A stretch of DNA of 64,000 nt from Hamadaea tsunoensis DSM 44101 (GTDB taxonomy: Bacteria; Actinomycetota; Actinomycetes; Mycobacteriales; Micromonosporaceae): assembly GCF_000428945.1 (NCBI RefSeq), contig NZ_AUAX01000030.1:52300-116299 (forward strand), in the 5' to 3' direction. The position numbers and the translations under genes are program-made. A model generated the notes under the pieces. The model was not told the origin of the DNA. It did no database searches and saw only the letters and a program-made list of their open reading frames with translations. Shown piece by piece: positions 1 to 8,013 of the stretch (position 1 is the first letter of the stretch; every line of letters starts with the position of its first letter).

Positions 1-873
1 GGCGTGGGTCGGCTCTGGTTCGGGCAGGTCGGCGTCCTCGTCGCGTTCCTGCGATTCGGCGTACCGGGTGAGGGCGATCACCGAGCCGAGGGTCACCAGG
101 AAGCCGATCGCGGCGAGCCACCACAGGCCGGGCCGGACCTTGTCGCCGAGGAGCAGGAGGCCGACCGCGGCGGCCGGGACGGCACCGGCGGCGTCCATCG
201 CGGCGACGGCGGCGTTGGTGGAGCCGCGCTGCATTGCGAGGCCCAGCAGGAGCTGGGCGCTGAGCGAGTGGATGATCACCAGGTAGAGCAGCGGGCTGGT
301 GACGAACTCGAAGATCGAGTGGGCCGACGCGAGCGGGCGTGCGGCCACCGCGGCGCAGGCGAAGCCGAGGCCGGACAGGGCGCCGAGGACGACGCTGCCG
401 GGGGTGCCCTGGATGCGCACGGCGAAGAAGCCGGCGCCGGCGATGATCACGAGCGAGCCCAGCAGGCAGATGATGCCGAGGGTGGACAGCGGCCGTGAGG
501 GCGCGGGCTCGGCGGACAGCACGAGGGCGCCGATGCCGACCACCAGCGAGGCGAGCAGGACGATCTCGCTCCTCGGCAGGTTCCATTTCAGCAGGATGAC
601 GCCGAGGACCGCGGTGACGCCGAGCCCGGCCGCGACGCTCGCCTGTACGAGGAAGAGCGGCAGGTCCCGCCGGGCCAGCAGGGCGAGGAAGAAGCCCAGC
701 ATCTGGCAGCCGAGGCCGCCGAGGTAGATCCGGTGCCCGAGCAGCCGCATCAGCAGGCCGGGGTCGAGCGTGTTGTGCATCTTGGTACGCGAGGCAGCCA
801 CGGACTGCAGCAGGTTTCCCACGCCGTACGCGATGATCATCGCCGCGAGGAACCACCAACCTGAGGACACCAC
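1..873 (-). CDS. DMT (EamA-like) family membrane transporter, 3' end cut by window
   Basis: Reverse-strand frame open from the GTG at 873 to the window edge (291 codons seen, no stop). The product is almost wholly hydrophobic, with about ten predicted membrane segments and short basic loops, and has the paired-helix pattern of drug/metabolite (DMT) transporters. The acidic, charged stretch near base 30 looks like the cytoplasmic C-terminal tail, so little is probably missing. A TAAACT -10 hexamer lies 6 nt upstream of the GTG, so the mRNA is probably leaderless. The substrate cannot be inferred. The family call rests on overall pattern rather than a specific motif. Confidence 0.7.
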   Translation of the reverse strand, partial: MVSSGWWFLAAMIIAYGVGNLLQSVAASRTKMHNTLDPGLLMRLLGHRIYLGGLGCQMLGFFLALLARRDLPLFLVQASVAAGLGVTAVLGVILLKWNLPRSEIVLLASLVVGIGALVLSAEPAPSRPLSTLGIICLLGSLVIIAGAGFFAVRIQGTPGSVVLGALSGLGFACAAVAARPLASAHSIFEFVTSPLLYLVIIHSLSAQLLLGLAMQRGSTNAAVAAMDAAGAVPAAAVGLLLLGDKVRPGLWWLAAIGFLVTLGSVIALTRYAESQERDEDADLPEPEPTHA

Positions 874-958
874 GGCGCGAGTTTAAACCCCTAGGGGTCG
901 CTCCGCCCCTCTGCGTGTCAGGACGCGCGACGGCTCGTCACCCACAGAGAGACCCTGC

Positions 959-1762
959 TCACAGTGCGCGAAGGCCACCTGGGGTGAGCCGCGCGAGGAT
1001 GTCGGAGTGCAGCTTGCCGTTGGTGGCGATGGCGCTCCCGCCGCCCGGCGTCGCCCGCCCGGACAGGTCCGTGAAGGTTCCACCGGCCTCCGTCACGATC
1101 GGGATGAGGGCGGCGATGTCCCACAGCGACAGCTCGGGCTCGACCATCACGTCGAGGGCGCCCTCCGCCAGAAGCATGTAACCGTAGAAATCACCGTATG
1201 CCCGGCTACGCCAGCATTTACGCATGATCTCCAGCATTGAGGCCAGTCGTCCGGTCTGTTCCCACGAGTTCAGCGACGAGTAGCAGAAGCTGGCGTCGGC
1301 CAGCCGGGCGACCTCGGACACCCGGATCGGCTGCGCCGCGGCCTGGTGCCGGCCGGCGAACGCGCCGAGGCCCCGGGCGGCCCACCAGCGCCGCCCCAGA
1401 GCCGGCGCCGAGACCAGGCCGACCACCGGCTCGTCGCCCTCCATCAGCGAGATCAGCGTGCCCCACACGGGTACGCCGCGGATGAAGTTCTTCGTGCCGT
1501 CGATGGGGTCGATGACCCACTGGCGCGAACCGGTGGCCCCGGTGGACCCGTACTCCTCGCCGAGGACTCCGTCGCGGGGCCGCGTACGCGCGAGGGTCGA
1601 TCGGAGCGCCTTCTCCACGGCGGTGTCGGCGTCGCTGACCGGGGTGAGATCCGGCTTGCTGCTGACGTGCAGGTCCAGCGCCCGGAATCGCGACATGGCC
1701 AGCGAATCGGCCGTATCCGCCAGAACATGGGCCAGTGCCAGATCGTCCGCGTAGCGCGCCAT
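959..1762 (-). CDS. hisN: Histidinol-phosphatase, inositol monophosphatase family
   Basis: A 267-residue member of the Mg-dependent IMPase superfamily. All three metal-site motifs are present: GEEYG (68-72), DPIDGTKNF (85-93) and WDIAAL (204-209). The SRAYGDFYGYMLLAEGA stretch before the last motif is typical of the actinobacterial HisN branch, which dephosphorylates histidinol phosphate in histidine biosynthesis. A broader inositol-phosphate phosphatase role cannot be excluded. Starts at ATG 1762 with TAGGTT 6 nt upstream (leaderless pattern), divergent from the DUF2087 gene. No other his gene is nearby, which is usual for this branch. Confidence 0.85.
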   Translation of the reverse strand: MARYADDLALAHVLADTADSLAMSRFRALDLHVSSKPDLTPVSDADTAVEKALRSTLARTRPRDGVLGEEYGSTGATGSRQWVIDPIDGTKNFIRGVPVWGTLISLMEGDEPVVGLVSAPALGRRWWAARGLGAFAGRHQAAAQPIRVSEVARLADASFCYSSLNSWEQTGRLASMLEIMRKCWRSRAYGDFYGYMLLAEGALDVMVEPELSLWDIAALIPIVTEAGGTFTDLSGRATPGGGSAIATNGKLHSDILARLTPGGLRAL

Positions 1763-1847
1763 GCGCAGAACCTATCGGATCTCATGGAGCAATACGGGAG
1801 CGGATATCCGCGCGACACGATGTGGGCCGCTCGGTAGCGTCGGCGGG

Positions 1848-2141
1848 GTGATGGACACCGACCGGCAACGGGAGGCCGTACTCAAGGCGTTTCTCGCCCC
1901 GGACGGCTCCCTGACGAGCATGCCCACCCGCGCGACCAAGCGCCGCTACGTGCTGGAGCACATCGCGGCCGCCTTCGAACCCGGCGTGCGGTACGCCGAG
2001 GTCGAGGTCAACGCCGTGCTGCGGGCGTTCTACGAGCGGGACTACGTCGCCCTGCGCCGCTATCTCGTCGAGAACGGCCTCCTGGAGCGGGAGAACGCCA
2101 CGGCGACCTACTGGCGGTCCGGCGGATACGTCGAGGTCTGA
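1848..2141 (+). CDS. DUF2087 domain protein
   Basis: A 97-residue protein made almost entirely of the DUF2087 domain: an N-terminal helix ending in the SLTSMPTRATKRRYVLEHIA segment, a glutamate-rich turn, and a C-terminal YWRSGGYV motif. The domain is often attached to ArsR or acetyltransferase modules. Here it stands alone, and its function is unknown. GTG 1848 is preferred over ATG 1851 because TAGCGT (1835-1840) lies exactly 7 nt upstream, matching the leaderless pattern of many genes here. Its 3' end overlaps the convergent rsgA stop by 34 bp. Confidence 0.75.
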   Translation: MMDTDRQREAVLKAFLAPDGSLTSMPTRATKRRYVLEHIAAAFEPGVRYAEVEVNAVLRAFYERDYVALRRYLVENGLLERENATATYWRSGGYVEV

Positions 2142-3175
2142 CGGTCCTGGACGTCCTCCTCGGTGCTGTTGCGGGAGCCGAGGAGGCGGCGGAAGGACGC
2201 CAGCCGGCGCTCGTCGGCGTGCCCGGCCGCGACCCAGGCGTCCAGCGCGCACTCGCCGCCCAGGTGCTCGCAGTTGGGCGGGCAGTCGACCGTTCCCTCG
2301 ACCAGGTCGAGGAAGCCGTGCAGGAGGTTGTCCGCGGTCACGTGGGCCAGCCCGAAACTGCGTACGCCGGGGGTGTCGATGATCCAGCCGGGATCCTTGC
2401 GACCCTTGCCGACCGGCGGCAGCCGGAGGGCCACGGCGCTCGTGGAGGTGTGCCGGCCCTTGCCGATCGCGCTGACCGCCCCGACCGCCCGGTCGGTGCC
2501 CGGGATGAGCCGGTTGACCAGGGTCGACTTGCCGACGCCGGAGTGCCCGACGAGCACCGACACCTGGCCGGCCAGCGCCTTGCGCAGTGCGGTGAGGTCG
2601 CCCTCGGGGCCGGTCAGCAGGTGGGGCACGTCGAGCGCGGCGTAGTAGTCCAGGATTTCGTGCGGGCTCGCCAGGTCGGACTTGGTCAGCAGCAGCAGCG
2701 GCTCGATCTCGGCGTCGTACGCGGCCACCAGGCACCGGTCGATGAAGCCGGTACGCGGCGGCGGGTCGGCCAGCGCGCTGACGATGACGAGCTGGTCGGC
2801 GTTGGCCACGACGACCCGTTCCAGCCGGCCCTCGGGGGTCGTGTCGTCGTCGTCGGCCGTCCGCCGCAGCACGCTCGTACGCTCGGCGATCCGCACGATC
2901 CGGGCCAGCGAACCGGGCGCGCCGGTGGTGTCGCCGACGAGGGCCGCCCGGTCGCCGACGACGACGGATTTGCGGCCCATCTCCCGGGCGCGCATGGCGG
3001 TCACGAGCTCGTCGCTCTCGCCCCGGACACAGGTGTACCGGCCGCGGTCCACGGCTATCACCAGTGCGTCGATGGCGTCGTCGTGCTTGGGTCGCGTACG
3101 CGTCCGGGGGCGTGAACCCCTCGTGGGGCGTACGCGCACGTCGTCCTCGTCGTACTCACGTCGCTTGGTCGTCAA
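2108..3175 (-). CDS. rsgA: Ribosome small subunit-dependent GTPase A
   Basis: Circularly permuted GTPase that acts in late 30S subunit maturation. Visible parts: an N-terminal OB-fold region, then G4 (LTKSDL, about 163-168), G1 (GHSGVGKST, 210-218), G3 (DTPGVRSFG), and a C-terminal zinc knuckle with Cys in DCPPNC and GGEC. G4 before G1 is diagnostic of the permutation. The start is chosen as TTG 3175, whose TTGA overlaps the aroA stop codon (3174-3172), implying translational coupling; ATG 3202 is the alternative. aroA-rsgA is a recurrent actinobacterial gene pair. Confidence 0.92.
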   Translation of the reverse strand: MTTKRREYDEDDVRVRPTRGSRPRTRTRPKHDDAIDALVIAVDRGRYTCVRGESDELVTAMRAREMGRKSVVVGDRAALVGDTTGAPGSLARIVRIAERTSVLRRTADDDDTTPEGRLERVVVANADQLVIVSALADPPPRTGFIDRCLVAAYDAEIEPLLLLTKSDLASPHEILDYYAALDVPHLLTGPEGDLTALRKALAGQVSVLVGHSGVGKSTLVNRLIPGTDRAVGAVSAIGKGRHTSTSAVALRLPPVGKGRKDPGWIIDTPGVRSFGLAHVTADNLLHGFLDLVEGTVDCPPNCEHLGGECALDAWVAAGHADERRLASFRRLLGSRNSTEEDVQDRQTSTYPPDRQ

Positions 3176-4458
3176 GAGCTCGTTCCTGTCATGGCACTCC
3201 ATAGTGCCGGGAACTCGGGGAGGGTCTTGGCTGTACACGCCACATCGCTCAAGACGATACCGGGGACGGCCAGGCCGAGCAGCGCCCCGGCGTGGGCCAT
3301 CCGGTGATCGTCGTAAGTTTCGAACGCGGTGCCGGTCAGCGGCCGCGGCCGGATCTCCAGCCCGTCGTGGCGCTCCTCGACGTCGGCCCCGAGCGCGACG
3401 AGTTCCCGGGCCAGCGCGGCGATCCGGTCCGTCTCGTGCGTACGCAGATGGGACACGCCGTGCACCTTCGAGGGCGCGTCGGCCAGCGCGGCGAGGGCGA
3501 CGACGACCGGGCCGAGTTCGCTGGCGTCGTGCAGGTCGACGTCGACGCCGTGCACGACCCCGCCGCCGCGGACCACGAGACCGGCCTCGGTCAGCGTACA
3601 GGTGCCGCCCATCCGGGTCAGGATCTCGCGCAGCCGGTCGCCGGCCTGCGTACTGGTCCGGGGCCAGCCCGGCACGGTCACCGTGCCGCCGGTCACGAGC
3701 GCGGCGGCCAGGAACGGCGCCGCCGTGGACAGATCGGGCTCGATCGGCCACGCCCGGCCGAGCAGCCGCCCGGGCTCGACCCGCCAGACGTTCTTGACCG
3801 AGTCGTCCACGGCCGCCCCGGCCGCGCGCAGCATCAGCACCGTCATGCGCAGCTGCGGCGCGCTCGGGATCGCCGGGCCGTCGTGGCGCAGCGTCAGGCC
3901 GTGGTCGAAGTCGGGCGCGGCCAGCAGCAGGCCGGAGACGAACTGGGTCGACTCGGACGCGTCGAGGACCACCTCGCCACCGCGTACGCCGCCCTGGCCG
4001 TGGATCGTCATCGGCAGGCCGTCGGCCGTGCTCGCCTCGATGCGTACGCCGAGCGCGCGCAGGGCGCCGACGAGCGGGGCGAGCGGCCGGCGGCGGGCGG
4101 CCGGCTCCCCGTCGAACGTGACCGCGCCGCTCGCCAGGCCGGCCAGCGGGGGCAGGAAGCGCATGACGGTCCCGGCCCGGCCCACGTCCACGTGCGCGGG
4201 GCCGGCCAGCGGCCGGGGCCGGACCACCCAGCGCTCGTCGGCCAGCGTCGAGACGGTGACCCCGAGCGCGCGCAGCCCGGCCGCCATCAGCTCGGTGTCG
4301 CGCGCCCGCAGCGGATGCTCCAGCGTCGAGGTGTCCACCGACAGGGCGGCCAGGACGAGGGCGCGCGCGGTCATCGACTTCGAGCCGGGCAGGGGCACGA
4401 CCGCATCGACGGGTCCGGCGGCTGTGGGTGCGGCCCAAGGTGTCGCGCGCTTCGTCAC
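3172..4458 (-). CDS. aroA: 3-phosphoshikimate 1-carboxyvinyltransferase (EPSP synthase)
   Basis: Transfers the enolpyruvyl group of PEP to shikimate-3-phosphate, the sixth step of the shikimate pathway. The 428-residue length matches the family norm (about 427). The LPGSKSMTARAL motif (23-34) with the catalytic lysine, the GRAGTVMRF phosphate loop, and the C-terminal TYDDHRMAHA motif are all visible. The frame stays open upstream, but GTG 4458 (VTKRATPW) is the start that gives a family-like N-terminus. It is the first gene of an operon with rsgA and is divergent from the SRAP gene. Confidence 0.95.
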   Translation of the reverse strand: MTKRATPWAAPTAAGPVDAVVPLPGSKSMTARALVLAALSVDTSTLEHPLRARDTELMAAGLRALGVTVSTLADERWVVRPRPLAGPAHVDVGRAGTVMRFLPPLAGLASGAVTFDGEPAARRRPLAPLVGALRALGVRIEASTADGLPMTIHGQGGVRGGEVVLDASESTQFVSGLLLAAPDFDHGLTLRHDGPAIPSAPQLRMTVLMLRAAGAAVDDSVKNVWRVEPGRLLGRAWPIEPDLSTAAPFLAAALVTGGTVTVPGWPRTSTQAGDRLREILTRMGGTCTLTEAGLVVRGGGVVHGVDVDLHDASELGPVVVALAALADAPSKVHGVSHLRTHETDRIAALARELVALGADVEERHDGLEIRPRPLTGTAFETYDDHRMAHAGALLGLAVPGIVLSDVACTAKTLPEFPALWSAMTGTSS

Positions 4459-4588
4459 CCGCCCATTCTGACGGGCGGGCGGACCCGCGGATAGGGAGTG
4501 AGCGAAGGGTGGCGTACCGGTGGCGCACCCTTTCGTGTCCGAGGTGGACGGCCGGATTTCGTCGGACCGGGCGGGTAGCGTCCCCGGT

Positions 4589-5251
4589 ATGTGCGGCCGA
4601 TACGCCACCACCCGCTCCTCGGCGGACCTGAGCAGCATCTTCGAGGCCTACGACGAGACGTCCGGGTCCGTGCGCCCCGACTACAACGTGGCCCCCACCG
4701 ACCCCGTCCCGATCGTCCGGGTCGCCGAGGAGACCGGCGCGCGCGTGCTCACCGTCGCCCGCTGGGGCCTGATCCCGTTCTGGGCGAAGGACCACCGGGT
4801 CGGCGCGCGCATGATCAACGCCCGGGCCGAGACCGTCATGACCACCAGGGCGTACGCGCGGTCGTTCGAACGCCGTCGCTGCCTCGTCCCGGCCGACGGC
4901 TGGTACGAGTGGGCCCGCCGACCGGCCGGCAAGCAGGCGTATTTCATGACGGCGCCGGATCTCGTCTTCGCCGGGATCTGGTCGACGGGCGCGGATCGGC
5001 TGAGCTTCAGCGTGCTGACGACGGCGTCGGCGGGACCGCTCGCCGAGGTGCACGACCGCATGCCGCTGCTGCTGCCCCGCGACCGGTGGGCGGAGTGGCT
5101 GACGGCTACTGCGAGTGACGGCCTGCTCACCCCTGCGTCGCCGGAATATCTCTCCACAGTAGAGATTCGGGCAGTCGGTCCGGCCGTGGGAGATGTCCGT
5201 AACGACGGCCCGGATCTGATCGCACCGATCGATGATGGTCTACTCTTTTGA
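4589..5251 (+). CDS. SOS response-associated peptidase (SRAP/HMCES, YedK-like)
   Basis: A 220-residue SRAP protein that forms a thiazolidine crosslink with abasic sites in single-stranded DNA. Cys2 is immediately after the start Met (MCGRYA), as required for the crosslinking residue. NVAPTDPVPIV, the INARAET glutamate and the LAEVHDRMPL histidine complete the active site. ATG 4589 is fixed both by the need for Cys2 and by TAGCGT (4576-4581) 7 nt upstream, so the mRNA is probably leaderless. Divergent from aroA. Confidence 0.93.
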   Translation: MCGRYATTRSSADLSSIFEAYDETSGSVRPDYNVAPTDPVPIVRVAEETGARVLTVARWGLIPFWAKDHRVGARMINARAETVMTTRAYARSFERRRCLVPADGWYEWARRPAGKQAYFMTAPDLVFAGIWSTGADRLSFSVLTTASAGPLAEVHDRMPLLLPRDRWAEWLTATASDGLLTPASPEYLSTVEIRAVGPAVGDVRNDGPDLIAPIDDGLLF

Positions 5252-5497
5252 ATCGTAGTCGATCTTCATATCGTGACACGGGGTAGTCGTCGGAACGGTC
5301 GATTCTGTGCCGATTTCGGAGTCATTGATGGTGATTTGTCGCTGAGGAAAGTTGCCGACCTCCTGACGAACCCTTGTCCGGGGGCGCGTTTGTGCGGTAG
5401 AACACAGCGCCGGTGCAAGGCCGTCAGGCCCCACCACCGGGTACGCGCCGCGCATCGATCGCGCGGCGGGAAGGCGACCCACGGGGGAGGTGGGTGG

Positions 5498-6034
5498 ATG
5501 ACCCGGGCGCGTGTTCCACGCCCGCACGAAGTCGCGGCGGCTCGTCGCGATCCGAGACTGCTGAGAGCCGCCACCGAGCGGCAGAACGACACCGCCTGGC
5601 GTACGCGTGGCGTGTGCCAGTCCGTCGACCCGGAGACGTTCTTCCCGGCGCCGACGGATCCGCCCGACGCGGCCATCGCCCTCTGCGGCACCTGCGACGT
5701 GCGGGGTGCCTGCCTGGCCTGGGCGCTGGACGCCGGCGACTGCCACGGCGTGTGGGGCGGCACGACCGCCAGGGAGCGCCGTGCGATGGTCGTCGCCTGG
5801 CGTACGCCCGAACAGCCCGAAGAGAACCCGTACGCGGAACAGCCGTCGACGACGCCGGCCCGCACGCTGGGACCCGAGAAGCCGGCCCGGGTCGCGGGCG
5901 GCCGACGGGGACGGCGGGGCGCGACGGGCGTGCAGCACGAGCGCGGGCCAGCTGGCGTACAGCATGAGCAGGAAAGTCCGCCGGTGTTCATCCCACTGCA
6001 GCGGACGACTCCGCTGGAGGCCCTCGTCGGGTGA
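5498..6034 (+). CDS. WhiB-family iron-sulfur transcription factor with long C-terminal tail
   Basis: A 178-residue protein with the Wbl cluster ligands Cys40, Cys63, Cys66 and Cys72 (C-x2-C-x5-C) and the GVWGG turn at 84-88. Residues past about 105 form an Arg/Pro/Gln-rich tail with an internal VQHE repeat that most Wbl proteins lack. ATG 5498 follows GGGGGAGG. The stop codon lies inside the first unit of the 39-bp repeat array. It does not clearly match a named WhiB subclass. The 246 bp upstream hold no gene, and I recognise no riboswitch there. Confidence 0.85.
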   Translation: MTRARVPRPHEVAAARRDPRLLRAATERQNDTAWRTRGVCQSVDPETFFPAPTDPPDAAIALCGTCDVRGACLAWALDAGDCHGVWGGTTARERRAMVVAWRTPEQPEENPYAEQPSTTPARTLGPEKPARVAGGRRGRRGATGVQHERGPAGVQHEQESPPVFIPLQRTTPLEALVG

Positions 6035-6158
6035 GCCGGGGAGGGCTTGCCCGAGCCGGCGGGAGTTCAGTCAGCCGGGGAGGGCTTGCCCGAGCCGCCA
6101 GGAGTGCGGTCAGCCGGGGAGGGCTTGCCCGAGCCGCCAGGAGTTCAGTCAGCCAGGG
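6031..6158 (+). repeat. 39-bp tandem repeat array 1 (3 units plus partial)
   Basis: Units at 6031-6069, 6070-6108 and 6109-6147, plus an 11-bp partial copy to 6158. Each carries GTCAGCCGGGGAGGG at its left and GGGCTTGCCCGAGCC in its centre; GGGCTTGCCC is a near-palindrome. The same unit recurs at 26753-26919. The length is a multiple of three, so it reads open in several frames, but it lies between the wbl stop and the sigR promoter. There are no spacers, so it is not a CRISPR. Confidence 0.9.
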
Positions 6159-6205
6159 TGTGATCCACGTGACGCGTACCGGGCGGATCGGAAATTCACC
6201 GACCA

Positions 6206-6231
6206 GGAATTCCCCGACCGCCCGGGACGTT
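6206..6231 (+). promoter_or_regulatory. Consensus SigR-type promoter upstream of sigR
   Basis: GGAAT (6206-6210), 18 nt, GTT (6229-6231). This is exactly the GGAAT-N18-GTT consensus of the SigR/SigH thiol-stress regulon and points to positive autoregulation. A transcript from here would start near 6238 and reach GTG 6265, which has AAGGGG 8 nt upstream. Confidence 0.85.
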
Positions 6232-6456
6232 GAGCAGGCCGTAGACCTTGAAGGGGTTGATGGCGTGCGTACCGTGACGAGAACACCGTCCGACCGGATG
6301 CTGAAGGTCCGGATCGAGCCGGAGGAGTGGCGCTCGGGGGCCACCCTGGGCGACTCGACCGCCCTGCCCGCCGACGTTCTTGCGGCGCCGCTGCTGGGTA
6401 CCCGCGTATCCTCAGCGGGGCGGGCCGTGGTTCAGCGGCCGCGGAAGGGCGAGAGG

Positions 6457-7065
6457 GTGACGCAGGAGACGACGGACGACCGGCGCGCGCGGTTCGAGCG
6501 GGATGCCATGCCCTTCATCGACCAGCTCTACCCGGCTGCCCTGCGCATGACGCGGAACCCGGCGGACGCCGAGGACCTGGTCCAGGAGACCTACCTGAAG
6601 GCGTTCGCGGCCTTCCACCAGTTCGAAGAGGGCACCAACCTCAAGGCCTGGCTGTACCGCATCCTCACGAACACCTTCATCAACTCGTACCGGCGCAAGC
6701 AGCGCCAGCCCGTGCAGGCGCCCACCGAGGAGATCACGGACTGGCAGCTCGCCGAGGCCGAGTCGCACACCTCGTCGGGCCTGAAGTCGGCCGAGACCGA
6801 GGCGCTCGAGCGCCTGCCCGACAGCGACGTGAAGGAAGCCCTGCAGGCGCTGCCGGAGGAGTTCCGCCTCGCGGTCTACCTCGCCGACGTGGAGGGCTTC
6901 TCCTACAAGGAGATCGCCGACATCATGGGTACGCCGCTCGGCACCGTGATGTCCCGGCTGCACCGCGGCCGGCGCAACCTGCGGGGGATGCTGGAGCATT
7001 ACGCGGCCGAGCGCGGCATCATCGCCGCCGCGGAGCGTTCGTCCGACCATGAGGTGACGGCATGA
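6457..7065 (+). CDS. sigR: RNA polymerase sigma factor SigR (thiol-oxidative stress, ECF family)
   Basis: A 202-residue ECF sigma factor. Region 2 is seen in [20 protein letters not shown] and [13 protein letters not shown], and region 4 in [20 protein letters not shown] with [16 protein letters not shown]. Coupling to rsrA by an ATGA overlap identifies it as SigR/SigH, which directs thioredoxin, mycothiol and protein quality-control genes. GTG 6457 with upstream GGAAGGGCGAGAGG gives the family-like short protein. The frame remains open upstream, and GTG 6265 or 6274 would add 64 or 61 residues, as in the unstable long isoform of Streptomyces SigR. Confidence 0.93.
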   Translation: MTQETTDDRRARFERDAMPFIDQLYPAALRMTRNPADAEDLVQETYLKAFAAFHQFEEGTNLKAWLYRILTNTFINSYRRKQRQPVQAPTEEITDWQLAEAESHTSSGLKSAETEALERLPDSDVKEALQALPEEFRLAVYLADVEGFSYKEIADIMGTPLGTVMSRLHRGRRNLRGMLEHYAAERGIIAAAERSSDHEVTA

Positions 7066-7310
7066 GCGACGAGTGCGAGGACGTCCTGGACGAGGTATAC
7101 CTCTACCTCGACCTGGAGTGTTCCGACGAGCGACGCCAGCTGATCAAGAGCCATCTCGACGAGTGCTCGCCGTGCCTGCGCGAGTTCGGCATCGAGCAGG
7201 AGGTCAAGGCGCTGGTCGCCCGCTGCTGCGGCGCCGAGAAGGCCCCCGACGAGCTCAAGGCGCGCCTGCGCGCCAAGCTCTCCGAGATCTCAGTCGAAGA
7301 GCGAGCCTGA
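7062..7310 (+). CDS. rsrA: Mycothiol-system zinc-binding anti-sigma factor RsrA
   Basis: An 82-residue redox-sensing ZAS-family anti-sigma factor. The zinc motif H31-x3-C35-x2-C38 is present, with further cysteines at 5, 20, 54 and 55. In the known system, disulfide formation releases zinc and frees SigR. The ATG overlaps the sigR stop (ATGA). This length is at the short end of the family. A strong terminator follows 7 bp after the stop, closing the operon. Confidence 0.93.
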   Translation: MSDECEDVLDEVYLYLDLECSDERRQLIKSHLDECSPCLREFGIEQEVKALVARCCGAEKAPDELKARLRAKLSEISVEERA

Positions 7311-7316
7311 CCGACA

Positions 7317-7349
7317 AGAAGCGCCGCCCCAAGCGGGAGCGGCGCTTCT
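7317..7349 (+). terminator. Terminator of sigR-rsrA
   Basis: Perfect 11-bp stem AGAAGCGCCGC (7317-7327) / GCGGCGCTTCT (7339-7349) with an 11-nt loop and a short T run after it. Confidence 0.85.
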
Positions 7350-7380
7350 TTGTACCTGTAGGCACCCACAGTTGGGCCCC

Positions 7381-7472
7381 GCACTCGGCCCGCGACGTCC
7401 GGCAGTGCAAGATCCGCAAACGAAGTTTGAGGATCTCTGTGCTGACGGACGTTGCATTATGGGGCCGAGTGC
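7381..7472 (-). repeat. Palindromic element with variable hairpin head, copy B
   Basis: A 92-bp imperfect palindrome bounded by GCACTCGGCC / GGCCGAGTGC (10 bp perfect). On the reverse strand it shares long stretches with 28602-28695: 26 bp running up to the central GATC and 24 bp after it. Only the central hairpin differs. Here the head is GATCC, mismatch, CAAA, loop CTTCG, TTTG, mismatch, GGATC (7411-7435). A small CGCCC-TTC-GGGCG hairpin lies beside it, towards bL37. The element sits between the convergent rsrA and bL37 genes. Confidence 0.85.
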
Positions 7473-7502
7473 CCGGCACCGCCCGAAGGGCGGGCCCAGA
7501 AG

Positions 7503-7577
7503 CTAGGCGTTGGGGCGCTTGCCGTGGTTCGCGGAACTCTTCTTCCGCGCCTTCTTCTTGCGTGACTTCTTCGCCAT
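7503..7577 (-). CDS. 50S ribosomal protein bL37 (24 residues)
   Basis: A 24-codon gene encoding a Lys/Arg-rich peptide that begins MAKKSRKKKARKK and ends ANHGKRPNA. The ANHGKRPN ending is the signature of the small actinobacterial large-subunit protein bL37, known from mycobacterial ribosome structures. The size matches the family exactly. It is too short for most gene finders. Its 3' end faces the rsrA terminator and palindromic element B; a 27-bp repeat lies just upstream of the start. Confidence 0.85.
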   Translation of the reverse strand: MAKKSRKKKARKKSSANHGKRPNA

Positions 7578-7597
7578 GCCCGGCTCCTCTCCGCTTG

Positions 7598-7671
7598 GCG
7601 CCGAGGCTACCCGACTCTGAGTTCGCGCCGAGGCTCCCCAGCTCTAGATCCGCGCCGAGGTTCCCCGGCGG
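7598..7671. repeat. 27-bp tandem repeat upstream of bL37
   Basis: Two full 27-bp units (7598-7624, 7625-7651) and a 20-bp partial (7652-7671), each starting GCGCCGAGG. They lie about 20 bp before the bL37 start on the opposite strand, so they may affect its promoter or 5' leader. No copy was seen elsewhere in the window. Confidence 0.8.
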
Positions 7672-7790
7672 TTGGCTGTCCGTTTTGAGCATCTCAATTT
7701 ACCATCCGGCAAGGGTGTCGGGTTGGGCTGCGTCCGGGTACGCCTGCGTGGTTGGATGAGGCGAGCAACGACGCTTTCGGGAGGACGGCG

Positions 7791-8006
7791 ATGGCCGAGG
7801 AGATCCGGGCCGAGATGGTGGCCAACGTGTGGAAGGTCGTGGTGAACGAAGGGGACGACGTCTCCGACGGCGACACCCTCGTGATCCTCGAGTCCATGAA
7901 AATGGAGATCCCGGTCCTCACCGAGGCCGACGGCAAGGTGACCCGGCTGGCCGTGGGCGAGGGCGACGTGGTCCAGGAAGGCGACCTGATCGCCGTCATC
8001 GGCTAG
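7791..8006 (+). CDS. Biotin/lipoyl-binding carrier protein (TB7.3-like)
   Basis: A 71-residue stand-alone biotinyl domain. The biotinylation motif ESMKME sits mid-sequence, and EGDVVQEGDLIAVI is the returning hairpin. It corresponds to the small biotinylated protein found next to the SigH/RshA locus in mycobacteria (TB7.3). It probably serves as a detached BCCP for an acyl-CoA carboxylase, but the partner is not in this window. ATG 7791 has GGAGG 7 nt upstream. Confidence 0.9.
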   Translation: MAEEIRAEMVANVWKVVVNEGDDVSDGDTLVILESMKMEIPVLTEADGKVTRLAVGEGDVVQEGDLIAVIG

Positions 8007-8013
8007 CGCCGGT

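Noticed and set aside
2108..5053. A single 981-codon reverse frame
   Set aside because: Only its end (from 3175) is real RsgA; the rest is antisense to or out of frame with aroA and the SRAP gene.
5260..5497. Riboswitch or RNase P-like segment (GAGGAAAGT, GGGAAGGCGACCC) before the WhiB gene
   Set aside because: Short matches only; no complete known fold could be traced.
6031..6158. CRISPR-like array from the 39-bp repeats
   Set aside because: Units are directly adjacent with no spacers and no cas genes are present.
6031..6264. SigR start at 6031 (344 residues)
   Set aside because: The first 40 codons are the 39-bp repeats, and the SigR promoter lies downstream of that start.
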